NCBI GenBank assembly: GCA_048594885.1
Contig: JBMDXB010000029.1
Coordinates: 69,426-133,425 of the forward strand
DNA: 64,000 nt
Source: JBMDXB01 sp048594885
GTDB lineage: Bacteria; Acidobacteriota; Vicinamibacteria; Vicinamibacterales; 2-12-FULL-66-21
Direction of reading: 5' to 3'
Position numbers and translations under genes: made by a program. Below, piece after piece: positions 1 through 8,059 of this stretch. A model generated the notes under the pieces. The model ran no database searches and was not told the DNA's origin. It saw only the letters and a list, made by a program, of their open reading frames with translations. The first letter of the stretch is position 1, and each line of letters begins with the position of its first letter.

Positions 1-59
1 GCGGCCATCGCGGCGACCAGCACCACGAGCGCAGCGCTCATCAAGAGAATGCGTTTCAT
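1..59 (-). CDS. Secreted or envelope protein, N-terminus only
   Basis: Only the first 19 codons are inside the window; the gene runs off the left edge. The ATG at 59 is preceded by a strong ribosome-binding site (AAGGAGG at about 66-72, 8 bases upstream). The visible peptide begins M-K-R and continues with an uninterrupted hydrophobic stretch, which is a typical signal peptide or N-terminal anchor. It lies downstream of an NtrC-type regulator gene on the same strand and behind a good sigma-54 promoter match, so I infer that it is the regulated target. A small periplasmic stress protein of the ZraP/Spy kind would fit, but nothing of the mature protein is visible. Confidence 0.75.
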   Translation of the reverse strand, partial: MKRILLMSAALVVLVAAMA

Positions 60-108
60 GTCTCGAACCTCCTTGCAGCCGCGACATCGCGTGCTGGCGG
101 CTGACAGG

Positions 109-123
109 GCAAGCGCTGCGCCA
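109..123 (-). promoter_or_regulatory. Sigma-54 (-24/-12) promoter
   Basis: On the minus strand this reads TGGCGCA-GCGC-TTGCC. It matches the sigma-54 consensus TGGCACG-N4-TTGCW with exact spacing, including the invariant GG and GC pairs. The predicted start near 97 leaves a leader of about 38 bases before the ATG at 59, with the ribosome-binding site inside it. It lies in the gap between an NtrC-family activator gene and a secreted-protein gene, which is the expected place. Confidence 0.7.
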
Positions 124-194
124 TCCAGTGGCACGCCGTGGGCCGCGGAATTTCGAGGGATTTCACGCGATCCGGTCGACGGCGGCGGGATGGA

Positions 195-233
195 TCGACG
201 GTCCCGTCGAATGGGTTCGACCAGATGGTCGAA
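195..233 (-). promoter_or_regulatory. Two tandem inverted-repeat activator sites
   Basis: Two palindromes share the pattern TCGAC-N6-GTCGA, at 195-210 and 217-232. The second extends to an 8-bp arm palindrome at 216-233. Their centres are 22 bp apart, about two helical turns, so a protein would bind both on one face of the DNA. They lie roughly 105 and 127 bp upstream of the predicted sigma-54 start, the usual distance for an enhancer-binding protein. The outer site abuts the stop codon of the regulator gene. I infer they bind the adjacent NtrC-type regulator. Confidence 0.65.
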
Positions 234-1610
234 TCAGTTGGAGGCCGGCTGCGCGCTCTCGAGGCCGTACTTGCGCAGCTTGTAGCGAAGGTGACGTTCG
301 GAGATGCCCAGAAGGCGCGCCGCCCGTGTCTGCACGCCTTCGGCGCGCGCCAGCGCGTCGGCGATCATGCGCCGTTCGAGATCCGCGACGCGCGCCGGGA
401 GCGATGCCCCATCGCCGCTCTGCGGCTCGTGGCGCAGGCCGATGACATACGCGGGCAGGTCGGCCGTGCCGATCAGCGGCGTTCGGCTCAGCGCGCCCGC
501 CCGCTGGACGATGTTCTCGAGCTCGCGCACGTTGCCCGGGTAGTCGTACTTCACGAGCGCATCCATCGCTTGGCGGGAGATGCGCCGCCGCTCGGTCGCG
601 GCGCCTTGGCTGAAGGCAGCCAGGAAACGCTCGACGAGCGCGGGGATGTCTTCACGCCGCTCGCGCAGTGGTGGCACGCGGATCGACACGACGTTGAGTC
701 GGTAGAAGAGATCCTCGCGGAACTCGCCTGCGCCTACCAGCGCTTCGAGATCGCGATTGGTTGCGGCGATGATGCGGACGTCGGCCGTCAGCGTCCGCGT
801 TCCGCCCAGCCGCTCGAAGCGGCGCTCCTGCAGCACCCGCAGCAGCTTCACCTGGATGTTCTTCGGCAGATCGCCGATCTCGTCGAGCAGCAGCGTTCCG
901 CGATCGGCGAGCTCGAAGCGGCCGCGCCGCTCGCGATCCGCGCCGGTGAACGCGCCGCGCTCGTGGCCGAAAAGCTCGGACTCAATGAGCGTCTCGGGCA
1001 GCGCCGCCACGTTGATGGCGACGAACGGCCCGCCGCGGCGCGGGCTGGCGCCGTGAATGGCGCGCGCCAGCAGCTCTTTTCCCGTACCGCTCTCACCGCG
1101 GATCATGACGGTGACGTCGTGCTGCGCCGCGCGCGCCGCCATGCTGATCGCCTCCTGCATGGCAGCGTTCGCGCTCTCGAGCCCCTGCAGCCGGTACTTC
1201 TGGTCGACCAGCCGGCGCAGTTCCGCGTTCTCGGAAATCAGCGCGCGCCGCTCGAGGACGCGCGCGACCAGCACCTCGAGCTCGTCGAGATCGATCGGCT
1301 TTGTCAGGTAATCGGCGGCTCCGCGCTTCATCGCGTCGACGGCGGTCTGGATCGTGCCGAAGGCTGTCATGACGACAACGGGTATCTGCGGATTCAGCCG
1401 GCGCAGCTCCTCGAGCAGGGCAAGGCCGTCGCCCTCAGGCATGCGCAGGTCCGTCAGGACGAGATCGATCGTCCGGTTGCGCGCTTCGGCCACGGCGGCG
1501 GCGACCGAGGGCGCCTGAATCGCCTCGAAGCCTTTCTTGCGCAGGAAGCCGGCCAGCACCTTCCGCTGGGCCTCTTCGTCGTCGACGACGAGAATCGTGT
1601 GATCAGCCAC
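234..1610 (-). CDS. NtrC-family sigma-54-dependent response regulator
   Basis: A 458-residue regulator with the full NtrC layout. The receiver domain has the acidic pair at D10-D11, the phospho-acceptor aspartate at D54 and the conserved lysine at K104. The sigma-54 AAA+ domain has Walker A GESGTGKE (172-179), the GAFTGA loop (219-224) that contacts sigma-54, and Walker B LLLDEIGD near 241-247. A Fis-type helix-turn-helix lies at the C-terminus. The GTG start at 1610 overlaps the kinase stop codon by 8 bases (translational coupling) and excludes an unlikely basic extension that is open further upstream. It should activate the sigma-54 promoter found just downstream. Confidence 0.95.
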   Translation of the reverse strand: MADHTILVVDDEEAQRKVLAGFLRKKGFEAIQAPSVAAAVAEARNRTIDLVLTDLRMPEGDGLALLEELRRLNPQIPVVVMTAFGTIQTAVDAMKRGAADYLTKPIDLDELEVLVARVLERRALISENAELRRLVDQKYRLQGLESANAAMQEAISMAARAAQHDVTVMIRGESGTGKELLARAIHGASPRRGGPFVAINVAALPETLIESELFGHERGAFTGADRERRGRFELADRGTLLLDEIGDLPKNIQVKLLRVLQERRFERLGGTRTLTADVRIIAATNRDLEALVGAGEFREDLFYRLNVVSIRVPPLRERREDIPALVERFLAAFSQGAATERRRISRQAMDALVKYDYPGNVRELENIVQRAGALSRTPLIGTADLPAYVIGLRHEPQSGDGASLPARVADLERRMIADALARAEGVQTRAARLLGISERHLRYKLRKYGLESAQPASN

Positions 1611-3303
1611 CGGATGCCTCGCCTCCTGGAATGAGGATGCGCATTGCGGTCCCGCGTCCCGGCTCGGAGTCCACTTCAATGGTGCCGCCGTGCGCGGTGA
1701 CGATCTGCTGCGCGACCGCGAGTCCGATGCCGGTGCCGTCCGGCTTGGTGGTGAAGTACAGATCGAAGATCCGCGGCAGCGTGGCGGGCGGGATGCCGGC
1801 GCCTTCGTCGGCGACGGTGATCGCGATGCCCTTGCCGGCGGCTGTCGCGTCAAGCCTGACGCGACCGCCATGCGGACTTGCCTGGATCGCGTTGCGCAGC
1901 ACGTTGTCGATCGCCTGCCGCAATTGAGCGGGGTCGACGGAGCCCTGGAGCGTCGAGGGCGCGCGCATCTCGATGCTGACGCCGTGCGTGGCAGCCACGG
2001 CCGACGCCGATTGTGAGATCTCCTCGAGCCACGGCGCGATGGCGATGACCTGGCGGTTGATCGGAAGCGGCCGCGCGTAGTCGAGGAACTGCTGCACCGT
2101 TTGGTTGATCCGCGTCGATTCGTGCTGGATCACCCCGAGCAGGTCGGCCAGGTCGTCGTCGCCGGAGGAGGGGGGAGGATATTCCTTTGCGAGGCGCTGG
2201 GCGCTCATCGCGATGGCGTTGAGCGGGTTGCGAATCTCGTGCGCCACCGTGGACGCGAGCTCGCCCATCGCGGCGAGCCGGTCGCGGCGCCGCAGCGCTT
2301 CCTGGGCGCGCGCATGTTCGGCCGACAGCACACCGAATCGCTGACGCAGCGACACGAACGCGAGCGCGACGGCCATCAATCCCAGCGCCGCCGTCAGCCC
2401 TGTCGCGAGCCGCACGAGCGTGCGCCGCTCGCCGCGGACCACGTCGTCGAGCCGCATGCCGATGCGGAGCTCCGCGGACCGTTCGTCGCCGAGCTGCACG
2501 GCGCTGCGCCGCTCGAGCACGCCGACGCCGTTGACGACGCGATTGCGCTCGTCGGGTGGCGAATCCTCCGCCTCGTCGACCACCGCGGCCGCCAGCGGTC
2601 CGTCGGCCACACGGCGTCCGTCGTCGTCCACGATGATGTAGGCCAGGGCCGGCGTCGACTGCGCAATCTGCGCCAGCAGCGCGCGCAGCGAATACACGTC
2701 GTCGAGCTGCTGCGAGACGTTGCTGGCGGCGTTCACGACAATGGCGCCGCCGTTGCGGCGTCGAACGCCGGCGGCGACGCGTTCGGCGCCGCCGTCGCGG
2801 GACGTATGCGCCGGCGTCACGATCTCCTCGGCTTCGCCGCTAATCAGCCGTTCGGCAACACGGCCGCCGCTGCCGGGTGGAGCGCCCCAGCGGCTGCGGC
2901 CGAATCCGGGGCCCTGGCCTCCGCCGCGCCCCCATCCTGGCGGCGTTCCGGCTGCAAACTCGCGCGCGCCGTCGGGACCGAACACGACGACGCGAATGTC
3001 GCTGTTCCGCGCCGCGAGATCGTCCAGGCTGGCGGTGGTGAGCGCGCCGGCGCGATCGAGATCCCGCAGCAGGCGCGCTGATTCGAGCAGCCGCTCGGAA
3101 AGCGCCGCTTCCGCGTGTTCGGCTGCGGCGTGCTGGGCGCGCGCGGCGGCGGCGACGGTGGCGTGGAGCGTGGCGGCCTGCGCCCGGACGACGGTGTGCA
3201 GTTCGCCGCTGACGGCGTGGTAGTCCAGCCACGCGAGGACGACGAGCGCGGTGCCGAGGAGGGCCCCGGCGAGAAGAACGGGCCTGTTTGGACGCAAGCG
3301 CAT
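1603..3303 (-). CDS. Membrane sensor histidine kinase
   Basis: A 566-residue kinase. One membrane segment lies near residues 8-27, then a periplasmic sensor region of about 270 residues, then a second membrane segment near 297-318. A HisKA domain follows with the phospho-acceptor H355 in VAHEIRNP, and an HATPase domain with N box and DEGAGIP / GTGIGLA nucleotide motifs. The periplasmic part contains an unusual Gly/Arg-rich insert at about 124-147. The start is ATG 3303, because the reading frame upstream is Arg-rich and lies in a repeat. The gene partners the overlapping NtrC-type regulator. The arrangement resembles ZraS-ZraR, but the ligand cannot be read from the sequence. Confidence 0.92.
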   Translation of the reverse strand: MRLRPNRPVLLAGALLGTALVVLAWLDYHAVSGELHTVVRAQAATLHATVAAAARAQHAAAEHAEAALSERLLESARLLRDLDRAGALTTASLDDLAARNSDIRVVVFGPDGAREFAAGTPPGWGRGGGQGPGFGRSRWGAPPGSGGRVAERLISGEAEEIVTPAHTSRDGGAERVAAGVRRRNGGAIVVNAASNVSQQLDDVYSLRALLAQIAQSTPALAYIIVDDDGRRVADGPLAAAVVDEAEDSPPDERNRVVNGVGVLERRSAVQLGDERSAELRIGMRLDDVVRGERRTLVRLATGLTAALGLMAVALAFVSLRQRFGVLSAEHARAQEALRRRDRLAAMGELASTVAHEIRNPLNAIAMSAQRLAKEYPPPSSGDDDLADLLGVIQHESTRINQTVQQFLDYARPLPINRQVIAIAPWLEEISQSASAVAATHGVSIEMRAPSTLQGSVDPAQLRQAIDNVLRNAIQASPHGGRVRLDATAAGKGIAITVADEGAGIPPATLPRIFDLYFTTKPDGTGIGLAVAQQIVTAHGGTIEVDSEPGRGTAMRILIPGGEASGG

Positions 3304-3418
3304 CGAACTGCGGGGGTGACGCACGGGTGGGAGCAAGGTTTGTTCCCGGCGGCGGCGCCGGCCGGTGCGACGACGGCCAGGCCGGGGAAATGTCGGATCG
3401 CCGGAAGTCCGGCGCCCC

Positions 3419-3533
3419 GAAAACCGTGACACTCACCGTTTTACGATTTTCGAAAAACGGTGAGTGTCACGGTTTTGCAGAATGGGACACGAGACGTGGC
3501 AGTTTCTGCAAACGGTGAGTGTCACGGTTTTCA
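3419..3533. repeat. Dispersed two-tier hairpin element, copy 1 (three-armed)
   Basis: Three copies of a ~23-bp arm are present: one forward (3419-3441) and two reversed (3455-3476 and 3510-3532), each carrying the core CCGTGACACTCACCG or its complement. The first two form a near-perfect hairpin with a short loop. The second and third flank a ~34-bp segment resembling the loop of the copies at 25081 and 28977. The reversed arm at the right edge supplies the TGA stop of the adjacent phosphatase gene. It lies between that gene's 3' end and the kinase gene. Confidence 0.9.
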
Positions 3534-4280
3534 GGCGTCGAAGCCGATTCGCAGATCGGCGGCGAGCGGCAGGTGATCGGAGGCCATCAGCGCGGTCCGC
3601 GACCGCAGAAGCTCCACGCTCTTCACTTCGACGTGCCCCTCGTAATAAATGTGATCGAGGTGGACGACGGGGAAGATGCCCGGGTAGGTGCGCCGGCGCT
3701 TCAAATGCGGGTAGATGTCGATGCTCTCGAAGAGCGCGCTCAGAGTGTTCGTCGCCAGCCCCTTCATCCATTCGTTGAAATCGCCGAGGATGATCTTCGG
3801 GCCGGTGACGCGGTGGTCGTGGACGTACGACGCCAGACGCCGCGCCTGGTAGCGACGCTCGAGGACGGCGGTGCCGAGGTGGACGTTGTAGACGTGCAGC
3901 TGATGGCCGTCGCCGAGATCGAGATCCGCGCGCTGACAGCCGCGCGGCTCGCAAGTCCGCCAGGACAGATCGTAGTGCCCGTGATCGACGATCGGCAGCC
4001 GGCTCAGGATCACGTTGCCGAACAGATGCCGGCGCAGATGACGCACTGACGCCATCACCCAGCCCATGCCGACCGCTGCGCCGATTTCTTCCGCCTGGCC
4101 CGCGCCATGCGGTCCGGCGCCGACGACCTCCTGCAGCGCCACGATGTCCGCGTTCAGCTCCCGCAGCACGTCGGCAATCCTCGACGGCACCGTCCGCCGA
4201 TCCATGCCGCGGCACCGGTGGATATTGTAAGTGGCGATCCGCACGTCGACGTAGTCGCGCCGGCCGTGATGCTCGCTCAC
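3531..4280 (-). CDS. Endonuclease/exonuclease/phosphatase (EEP) family hydrolase
   Basis: A 249-residue metal-dependent phosphodiesterase of the EEP (DNase I-like) superfamily. The catalytic motifs are in order: ATYNIH near the start, LQEV with the metal-binding glutamate at about 51, NVHLGT, GDFNEW, and the terminal SDHLPLAADL carrying the catalytic histidine. The GTG start at 4280 overlaps the stop of the upstream phospholipase D gene as GTGA, so the two are co-translated. This pairing suggests a phospholipid or nucleic-acid phosphodiesterase role, but the substrate is unknown. The stop codon is part of the flanking repeat. Confidence 0.9.
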   Translation of the reverse strand: MSEHHGRRDYVDVRIATYNIHRCRGMDRRTVPSRIADVLRELNADIVALQEVVGAGPHGAGQAEEIGAAVGMGWVMASVRHLRRHLFGNVILSRLPIVDHGHYDLSWRTCEPRGCQRADLDLGDGHQLHVYNVHLGTAVLERRYQARRLASYVHDHRVTGPKIILGDFNEWMKGLATNTLSALFESIDIYPHLKRRRTYPGIFPVVHLDHIYYEGHVEVKSVELLRSRTALMASDHLPLAADLRIGFDA

Positions 4281-5542
4281 TGCTGGCGCTCCAGTATCCA
4301 GATGAAGGGACCCACGATCTTCTCCCAAACCGGCCGTCGCAGCCATCGCTCGAGGGTGATCTCCTCGCAGTTGACGACGTCGCGGGCGAAGTCCTCGAGC
4401 AGCCGGGCCGCGACCGCCGGGTCGCGCATGGCGAGATTGACCTCGTCGTTGTGCTCGAACGAACGGTTGTCGATGTTCGTCGTGCCGATCACCGACCACA
4501 TCTCGTCGACGACGAGGATCTTGGCGTGCATCATCGCCGGCACGTACTCGTAGATGCGGACGCCGGCGCGCAGCAGCTCGCCCCACATCCTCCGGCTTGC
4601 CAGACGCACCCAGCGCTGGTCGGTGTGCCGGCCCGGCACGATGATGCTGACGTCGACGCCGCGGCGCCTGATCTCGACGAAGGCGCGTCGCAGCGCGCGG
4701 TCCGGCAGGAAATACGGCGTCTCGATGCGGATGTGATGGTCCGCGCCTTCCATCAGGAGCTGGAACGTCACGCGGGACGCGGTCGCGCGATCCGACGGCG
4801 AGCTCTTGACGACGAACGCCGTCGTGTCGCCGACGCGATCGATGTGCGGGAAGTAATCCGGGCCGGTCAGGATCTCGCCGCAGCATTCGAGCCAGTTCTC
4901 CGCCGCGATGCCCTGCAGCGCGGCGACGACCGGCCCTTCGACGCGCGCCATGGTGTCGCGCCACGGTCTGTTGCGGCTGCCTTTCGTCCCCGTCGCCCCC
5001 GCCCACCAGTCGGCCACGCCGGCGCCGCCGACGAAGGCGGTGCGGCCGTCGACGATGAGCAGCTCGCGGTGGGTGCGGTTGTTGAGCCGGGCGAGCGAAT
5101 ACCACTTCAGGCTCTGGTACGAGTGAATGCGGCACCCGGCGTCGCGCAGCCGCCGGACGGGCCGGCCCCAGAACGACAGGCTGCCGATCGCATCGACCAC
5201 CAGCGATACGTTGACGCCGGCGCGTGCGCGCTCCGCGAGCGCGGTGACGAACTGGTCGCCAATCCGCCCGTGCCGGAAGATGTAGCACTCCATGTGAACG
5301 GAATGCGTGGCGCCTCGGATCGCTTCGAGCATCGCCGGATAGAACGCCGGACCGTCGGTGTGCACGATGATGCGGTTGCCGTGGTGCAGCGCCGCCTGGC
5401 AGGTGGACTGCAGCGTGTAGAGGAACTCTTCGTCGTGGATCGAGGTGCGCCGCGCCAGGTGGTAGTTGATGCCGGGCGTGAACAGGAACACCAGCACGAG
5501 CCAGGCGAGAAAAATGCCGCCGGCGGCGGCGAGCCATTCCAT
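4277..5542 (-). CDS. Phospholipase D / cardiolipin synthase-like protein
   Basis: A 421-residue protein with one N-terminal membrane segment (about residues 5-22) and two PLD domains. The second carries a canonical HxKxxxxD motif (HAKILVVD, from H339), followed by the usual GTTNIDNRSF. In the first domain the motif is HRELLIVD (from about H158), with glutamate where lysine is usual. The ATG at 5542 places the hydrophobic anchor at the N-terminus. A frame open to 5611 would add a basic leader with no ribosome-binding site. It probably acts on the inner membrane in cardiolipin synthesis or phosphatidyl transfer, in an operon with the EEP gene. Confidence 0.9.
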   Translation of the reverse strand: MEWLAAAGGIFLAWLVLVFLFTPGINYHLARRTSIHDEEFLYTLQSTCQAALHHGNRIIVHTDGPAFYPAMLEAIRGATHSVHMECYIFRHGRIGDQFVTALAERARAGVNVSLVVDAIGSLSFWGRPVRRLRDAGCRIHSYQSLKWYSLARLNNRTHRELLIVDGRTAFVGGAGVADWWAGATGTKGSRNRPWRDTMARVEGPVVAALQGIAAENWLECCGEILTGPDYFPHIDRVGDTTAFVVKSSPSDRATASRVTFQLLMEGADHHIRIETPYFLPDRALRRAFVEIRRRGVDVSIIVPGRHTDQRWVRLASRRMWGELLRAGVRIYEYVPAMMHAKILVVDEMWSVIGTTNIDNRSFEHNDEVNLAMRDPAVAARLLEDFARDVVNCEEITLERWLRRPVWEKIVGPFIWILERQQ

Positions 5543-5624
5543 CAGGTGGACAGGGGCCGCGGGACCGTCACGGCGAGCGCGGCCGCGGCAAAAACGCGGC
5601 CGTTCAGGCACATGGAGATATCAT

Positions 5625-5984
5625 ATGCCCATGCGCCGCTGTTCGTACCTCGTCGTCGCGTGCCTGCTCGTCGCGATCGGCTGTTCGGAGGAGAAGCGCG
5701 ATCCGATCTCGGTGGGCGATGGCTCGATCATCGTCGAGAACCAGTCGGATCAGGAATGGCGCAACGTGCTCATCACCGTGAACGATCATTTTCGCGGCGG
5801 CGCGCGGACGCTGGCGGCACGCGGACGGCTCAACGCGCCGCTCAGCCAGTTCGAGAGGAGCGGCGGCCAGCGCTTCGCGCCGGAACGCCAGATCGTGACC
5901 AAGGTCGTCGTGACCGCCACCGACGCCGCCGGGCAGCCCGTGAAGATCGAATGGGATTCGCGGCAACGGCGGCGGAGACAATAG
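5625..5984 (+). CDS. Small lipoprotein of unknown function
   Basis: A 119-residue protein beginning with a basic tip, a hydrophobic run and a lipobox-like VAIGC near residue 20, so it is probably a lipid-anchored lipoprotein. The mature part is a short beta-rich domain with no motif I recognise. It ends in an Arg-rich tail. The ATG at 5625 is preceded by GGAG at about 5614-5617; an alternative ATG lies two codons in. It is divergent from the phospholipase gene and 10 bp upstream of a zinc-ribbon gene on the same strand, probably in one transcript. Confidence 0.75.
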   Translation: MPMRRCSYLVVACLLVAIGCSEEKRDPISVGDGSIIVENQSDQEWRNVLITVNDHFRGGARTLAARGRLNAPLSQFERSGGQRFAPERQIVTKVVVTATDAAGQPVKIEWDSRQRRRRQ

Positions 5985-5994
5985 AGAGGATTCC

Positions 5995-6294
5995 ATGAGG
6001 CTCAACTCCGAGTTCGAGACGACCTGCCCCTGCTGCCAGGCGACGCTCGTCATCGACGTGAACTTGAAGAGGATTGTCCGGCACGAGGAGCCGGTGCGCG
6101 GCGATCGTCCGGAGCTGAACGACGCGCAGCGAATCCTCGCCGAGGAAGCCGCGCGGCGCGAGGCGATCTTCCAGCAGTCGGTGGCCGCCGAGAAGACGCG
6201 CGGCGACGCGCTGTCGCGGCGCTTCGAGGAAGCGCTCAAGCAGGCGCGCGAGGAGCCGATCACGAAGCCGACGCGCGACTTCGACCTCGATTAG
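5995..6294 (+). CDS. Small zinc-ribbon protein with helical tail
   Basis: A 99-residue cytoplasmic protein. The N-terminus carries a single CPCC pair (TCPCCQATL) in a zinc-ribbon-like context. The rest is highly charged and predicted helical (Glu, Arg and Ala rich), like a short coiled coil. The ribosome-binding site GAGAGGA precedes the ATG. It follows the lipoprotein gene closely. Its 3' end overlaps the 3' end of the convergent transglutaminase-like gene by 35 bp. I cannot assign a function; a metal-binding or RNA-associated adaptor is possible. Confidence 0.75.
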   Translation: MRLNSEFETTCPCCQATLVIDVNLKRIVRHEEPVRGDRPELNDAQRILAEEAARREAIFQQSVAAEKTRGDALSRRFEEALKQAREEPITKPTRDFDLD

Positions 6295-6973
6295 CGTTCG
6301 TCTGAAACGGCGCGAAGCTGAAATGCGGATCGCGCGGGATCTCGGTCCATTTCTCGCGCCCGATGTAATCGACCGGCTTCTTGTCATCGTGCTCCCGCCG
6401 GAACCGGACGTACTTCCTTCGCAGCCGGTCGATCCGCCGATCCGAGCTGCGGATCGGCCGGTGCGGCCACTCGAGCAGCATCCGCTCCACCTTCCAGACG
6501 TTGTTTGGTGACAGGCGCCAGTCGTAATCGCCAAGCACGCGCAGATCGACGACCGCGTACCCGGTGATGCGCCCGTGGAAGTCGATGTACGGGTCGACGT
6601 AGCTGAGCGCGAGATGCCGCGCCGTACGGAAGACCGGCTTGCGGCCATGCAGCCCCGGGTCGCGCGAGCGAGCCACCGATCCCCATCGGCCGCGACGGCG
6701 ATACACGAAGATGACGTGGTCGAGCTCGTCGATCGATTCGAAGCTGAGGACGAGCGGGGGATAGCCGTGCTGCTCGAGGATGACGGCCGCCGTGAGTGCC
6801 GCCTCGAGACAATGCGCCGCCCCGTGTCGCAGCACGCCGCGAAAGCTGCGCTGCGTCGCGCGTCCCGGCTCCGTGTTGTAGGGCAGGCGGTTCAGAAAGC
6901 GCTGCACGGCGTCCGGTGTTCGAAGGCGTTTGATGAGCCGCCGCTCCCGCGGCGTGAAGCCGTCAGCGGCCAA
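6260..6973 (-). CDS. Transglutaminase-like (papain-fold) protein
   Basis: A 237-residue protein with the spaced Cys-His-Asp pattern of bacterial transglutaminase-like proteins: a cysteine in GAAHCLEAAL, a histidine in DELDHVIFVY and an aspartate in ARSRDPGL. The C-terminal third is basic and Arg-rich. The start is a TTG at 6973, chosen because it sits just inside the 3' end of the SCO1-like gene (11-bp overlap) as expected for an operon. It converges on, and overlaps by 35 bp, the zinc-ribbon gene. The catalytic class (protease, amidase or cross-linker) cannot be decided from the sequence. Confidence 0.75.
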   Translation of the reverse strand: MAADGFTPRERRLIKRLRTPDAVQRFLNRLPYNTEPGRATQRSFRGVLRHGAAHCLEAALTAAVILEQHGYPPLVLSFESIDELDHVIFVYRRRGRWGSVARSRDPGLHGRKPVFRTARHLALSYVDPYIDFHGRITGYAVVDLRVLGDYDWRLSPNNVWKVERMLLEWPHRPIRSSDRRIDRLRRKYVRFRREHDDKKPVDYIGREKWTEIPRDPHFSFAPFQTNANRGRSRASAS

Positions 6974-7799
6974 CCGCCTGCCTCACCTGCGCGATCAGCT
7001 CCGCCGGTGTCCATTCGTTGCCCGACAGCATCGTGACGAGCCGCCCGTTGCGATCGATCACCGCCGTCCGCAGGTTGTGGCCGATCTCCACAGCCGGCTT
7101 GTCCTCGCGGATGATCGACACGCCGAAGCGCGCGGCGAGGGCGTCGATCTGCTCCCGTTCGCCGGTGACGAACGTCCAGTGCGCCGGATCCGCCGACACC
7201 CGCGCCGCATGAGCGTTCAGGACCTTCGGCGTGTCGTACGCCGGGTCGAAGCTGACCGAGACGAGATGCACCCGGCCGGCGAGCGATGCCTCGCGCGCGA
7301 TCGTCCGCTGTGCCTCGGCGAAGTGGCGATCCATGAGCGGGCAGAAATTGGGTAGCGGACAGCGTGTGTATATGAACGTGACTGCCAGAATCTGACCGCG
7401 CCAGTCGGACAGCTTACGCGCGCGTCCGGTGTGATCGACGAACGCGGAGTCCGGCACTTCCTCGCCCGGCTCGAGGATATCGGGCGCGGCCGGCGCCGCC
7501 GCCTCCGCGTATGGCGCGAAGCCGGTGCGCTCGATGTTCGTGAGATGCGCGCTGCGATCGCCGACGACCAGCGTCGCGCGGATCAGCTCACCCGGCTCGC
7601 GTCCGCGCATCAACGCCGCGTCGCTCACCGCAAAGGGCATCGTCATTGCCGGCATGAAGCCGCGGATATCCTCGTGCTTGACGGTGAGCTCGTTCTTCTC
7701 GCGATCCACCGCCACGACCTGTCCGCGCAGTTCGTACTCGCGCGTGTTCGCGCACGATGAGAGGCACGCGAGCAGCGCGGCCGCATAGATGAGGCGCAT
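6963..7799 (-). CDS. SCO1/SenC-like lipoprotein fused to a CusF-like copper domain
   Basis: A 278-residue lipoprotein (lipobox LSSC near residue 15). Residues ~23-80 resemble a CusF-type copper-binding domain (GQVVAVDREKNELTVKHEDI followed by the Met-rich GFMPAMTMPF). The rest is a thioredoxin-fold SCO domain. Its cysteines are in CPLPNFC, five residues apart rather than the three of classical SCO proteins, and the distal copper-ligand histidine is in EIGHNLRT. It probably delivers copper to cytochrome c oxidase in the periplasm. The ATG at 7799 gives the signal peptide. The transglutaminase-like gene overlaps its 3' end. Confidence 0.88.
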   Translation of the reverse strand: MRLIYAAALLACLSSCANTREYELRGQVVAVDREKNELTVKHEDIRGFMPAMTMPFAVSDAALMRGREPGELIRATLVVGDRSAHLTNIERTGFAPYAEAAAPAAPDILEPGEEVPDSAFVDHTGRARKLSDWRGQILAVTFIYTRCPLPNFCPLMDRHFAEAQRTIAREASLAGRVHLVSVSFDPAYDTPKVLNAHAARVSADPAHWTFVTGEREQIDALAARFGVSIIREDKPAVEIGHNLRTAVIDRNGRLVTMLSGNEWTPAELIAQVRQAVGR

Positions 7800-7908
7800 C
7801 GCTTCACTGTATCCCAGCGCGCGATTCGCGACATGGACGAGCTTCGGCATCCGCCTTCCGCCGTTGCCACGGCGGAGGCAGTTTTCCGGCGCGTGTCATG
7901 CATTCTGC

Positions 7909-7914
7909 TATACT
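7909..7914 (+). promoter_or_regulatory. Possible -10 box with long leader for the RRM gene
   Basis: TATACT sits in the otherwise featureless gap between the divergent SCO1-like gene and the RNA-binding protein gene. If it is a -10 box, transcription starts near 7921 and leaves a leader of about 140 bases before the ATG at 8060. Long leaders are common on cold-regulated RNA-binding protein genes. I see no convincing -35 box, so this is weak. The rest of the gap (7800-8059) holds no gene. Confidence 0.3.
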
Positions 7915-8059
7915 CGGCGCCGGATGAGAGCCCGCCGTTGACTGCGCAGGTCGCGTGTCCTCCCGCACAGCAAAGTGAGCTTTCCGGCGTGCGTCGCCCT
8001 GCGCGCGGGGGCGCCGCTTGTCAGATTCATCGCGCGTCAAGGCAGGAGTAAGTGACAGC

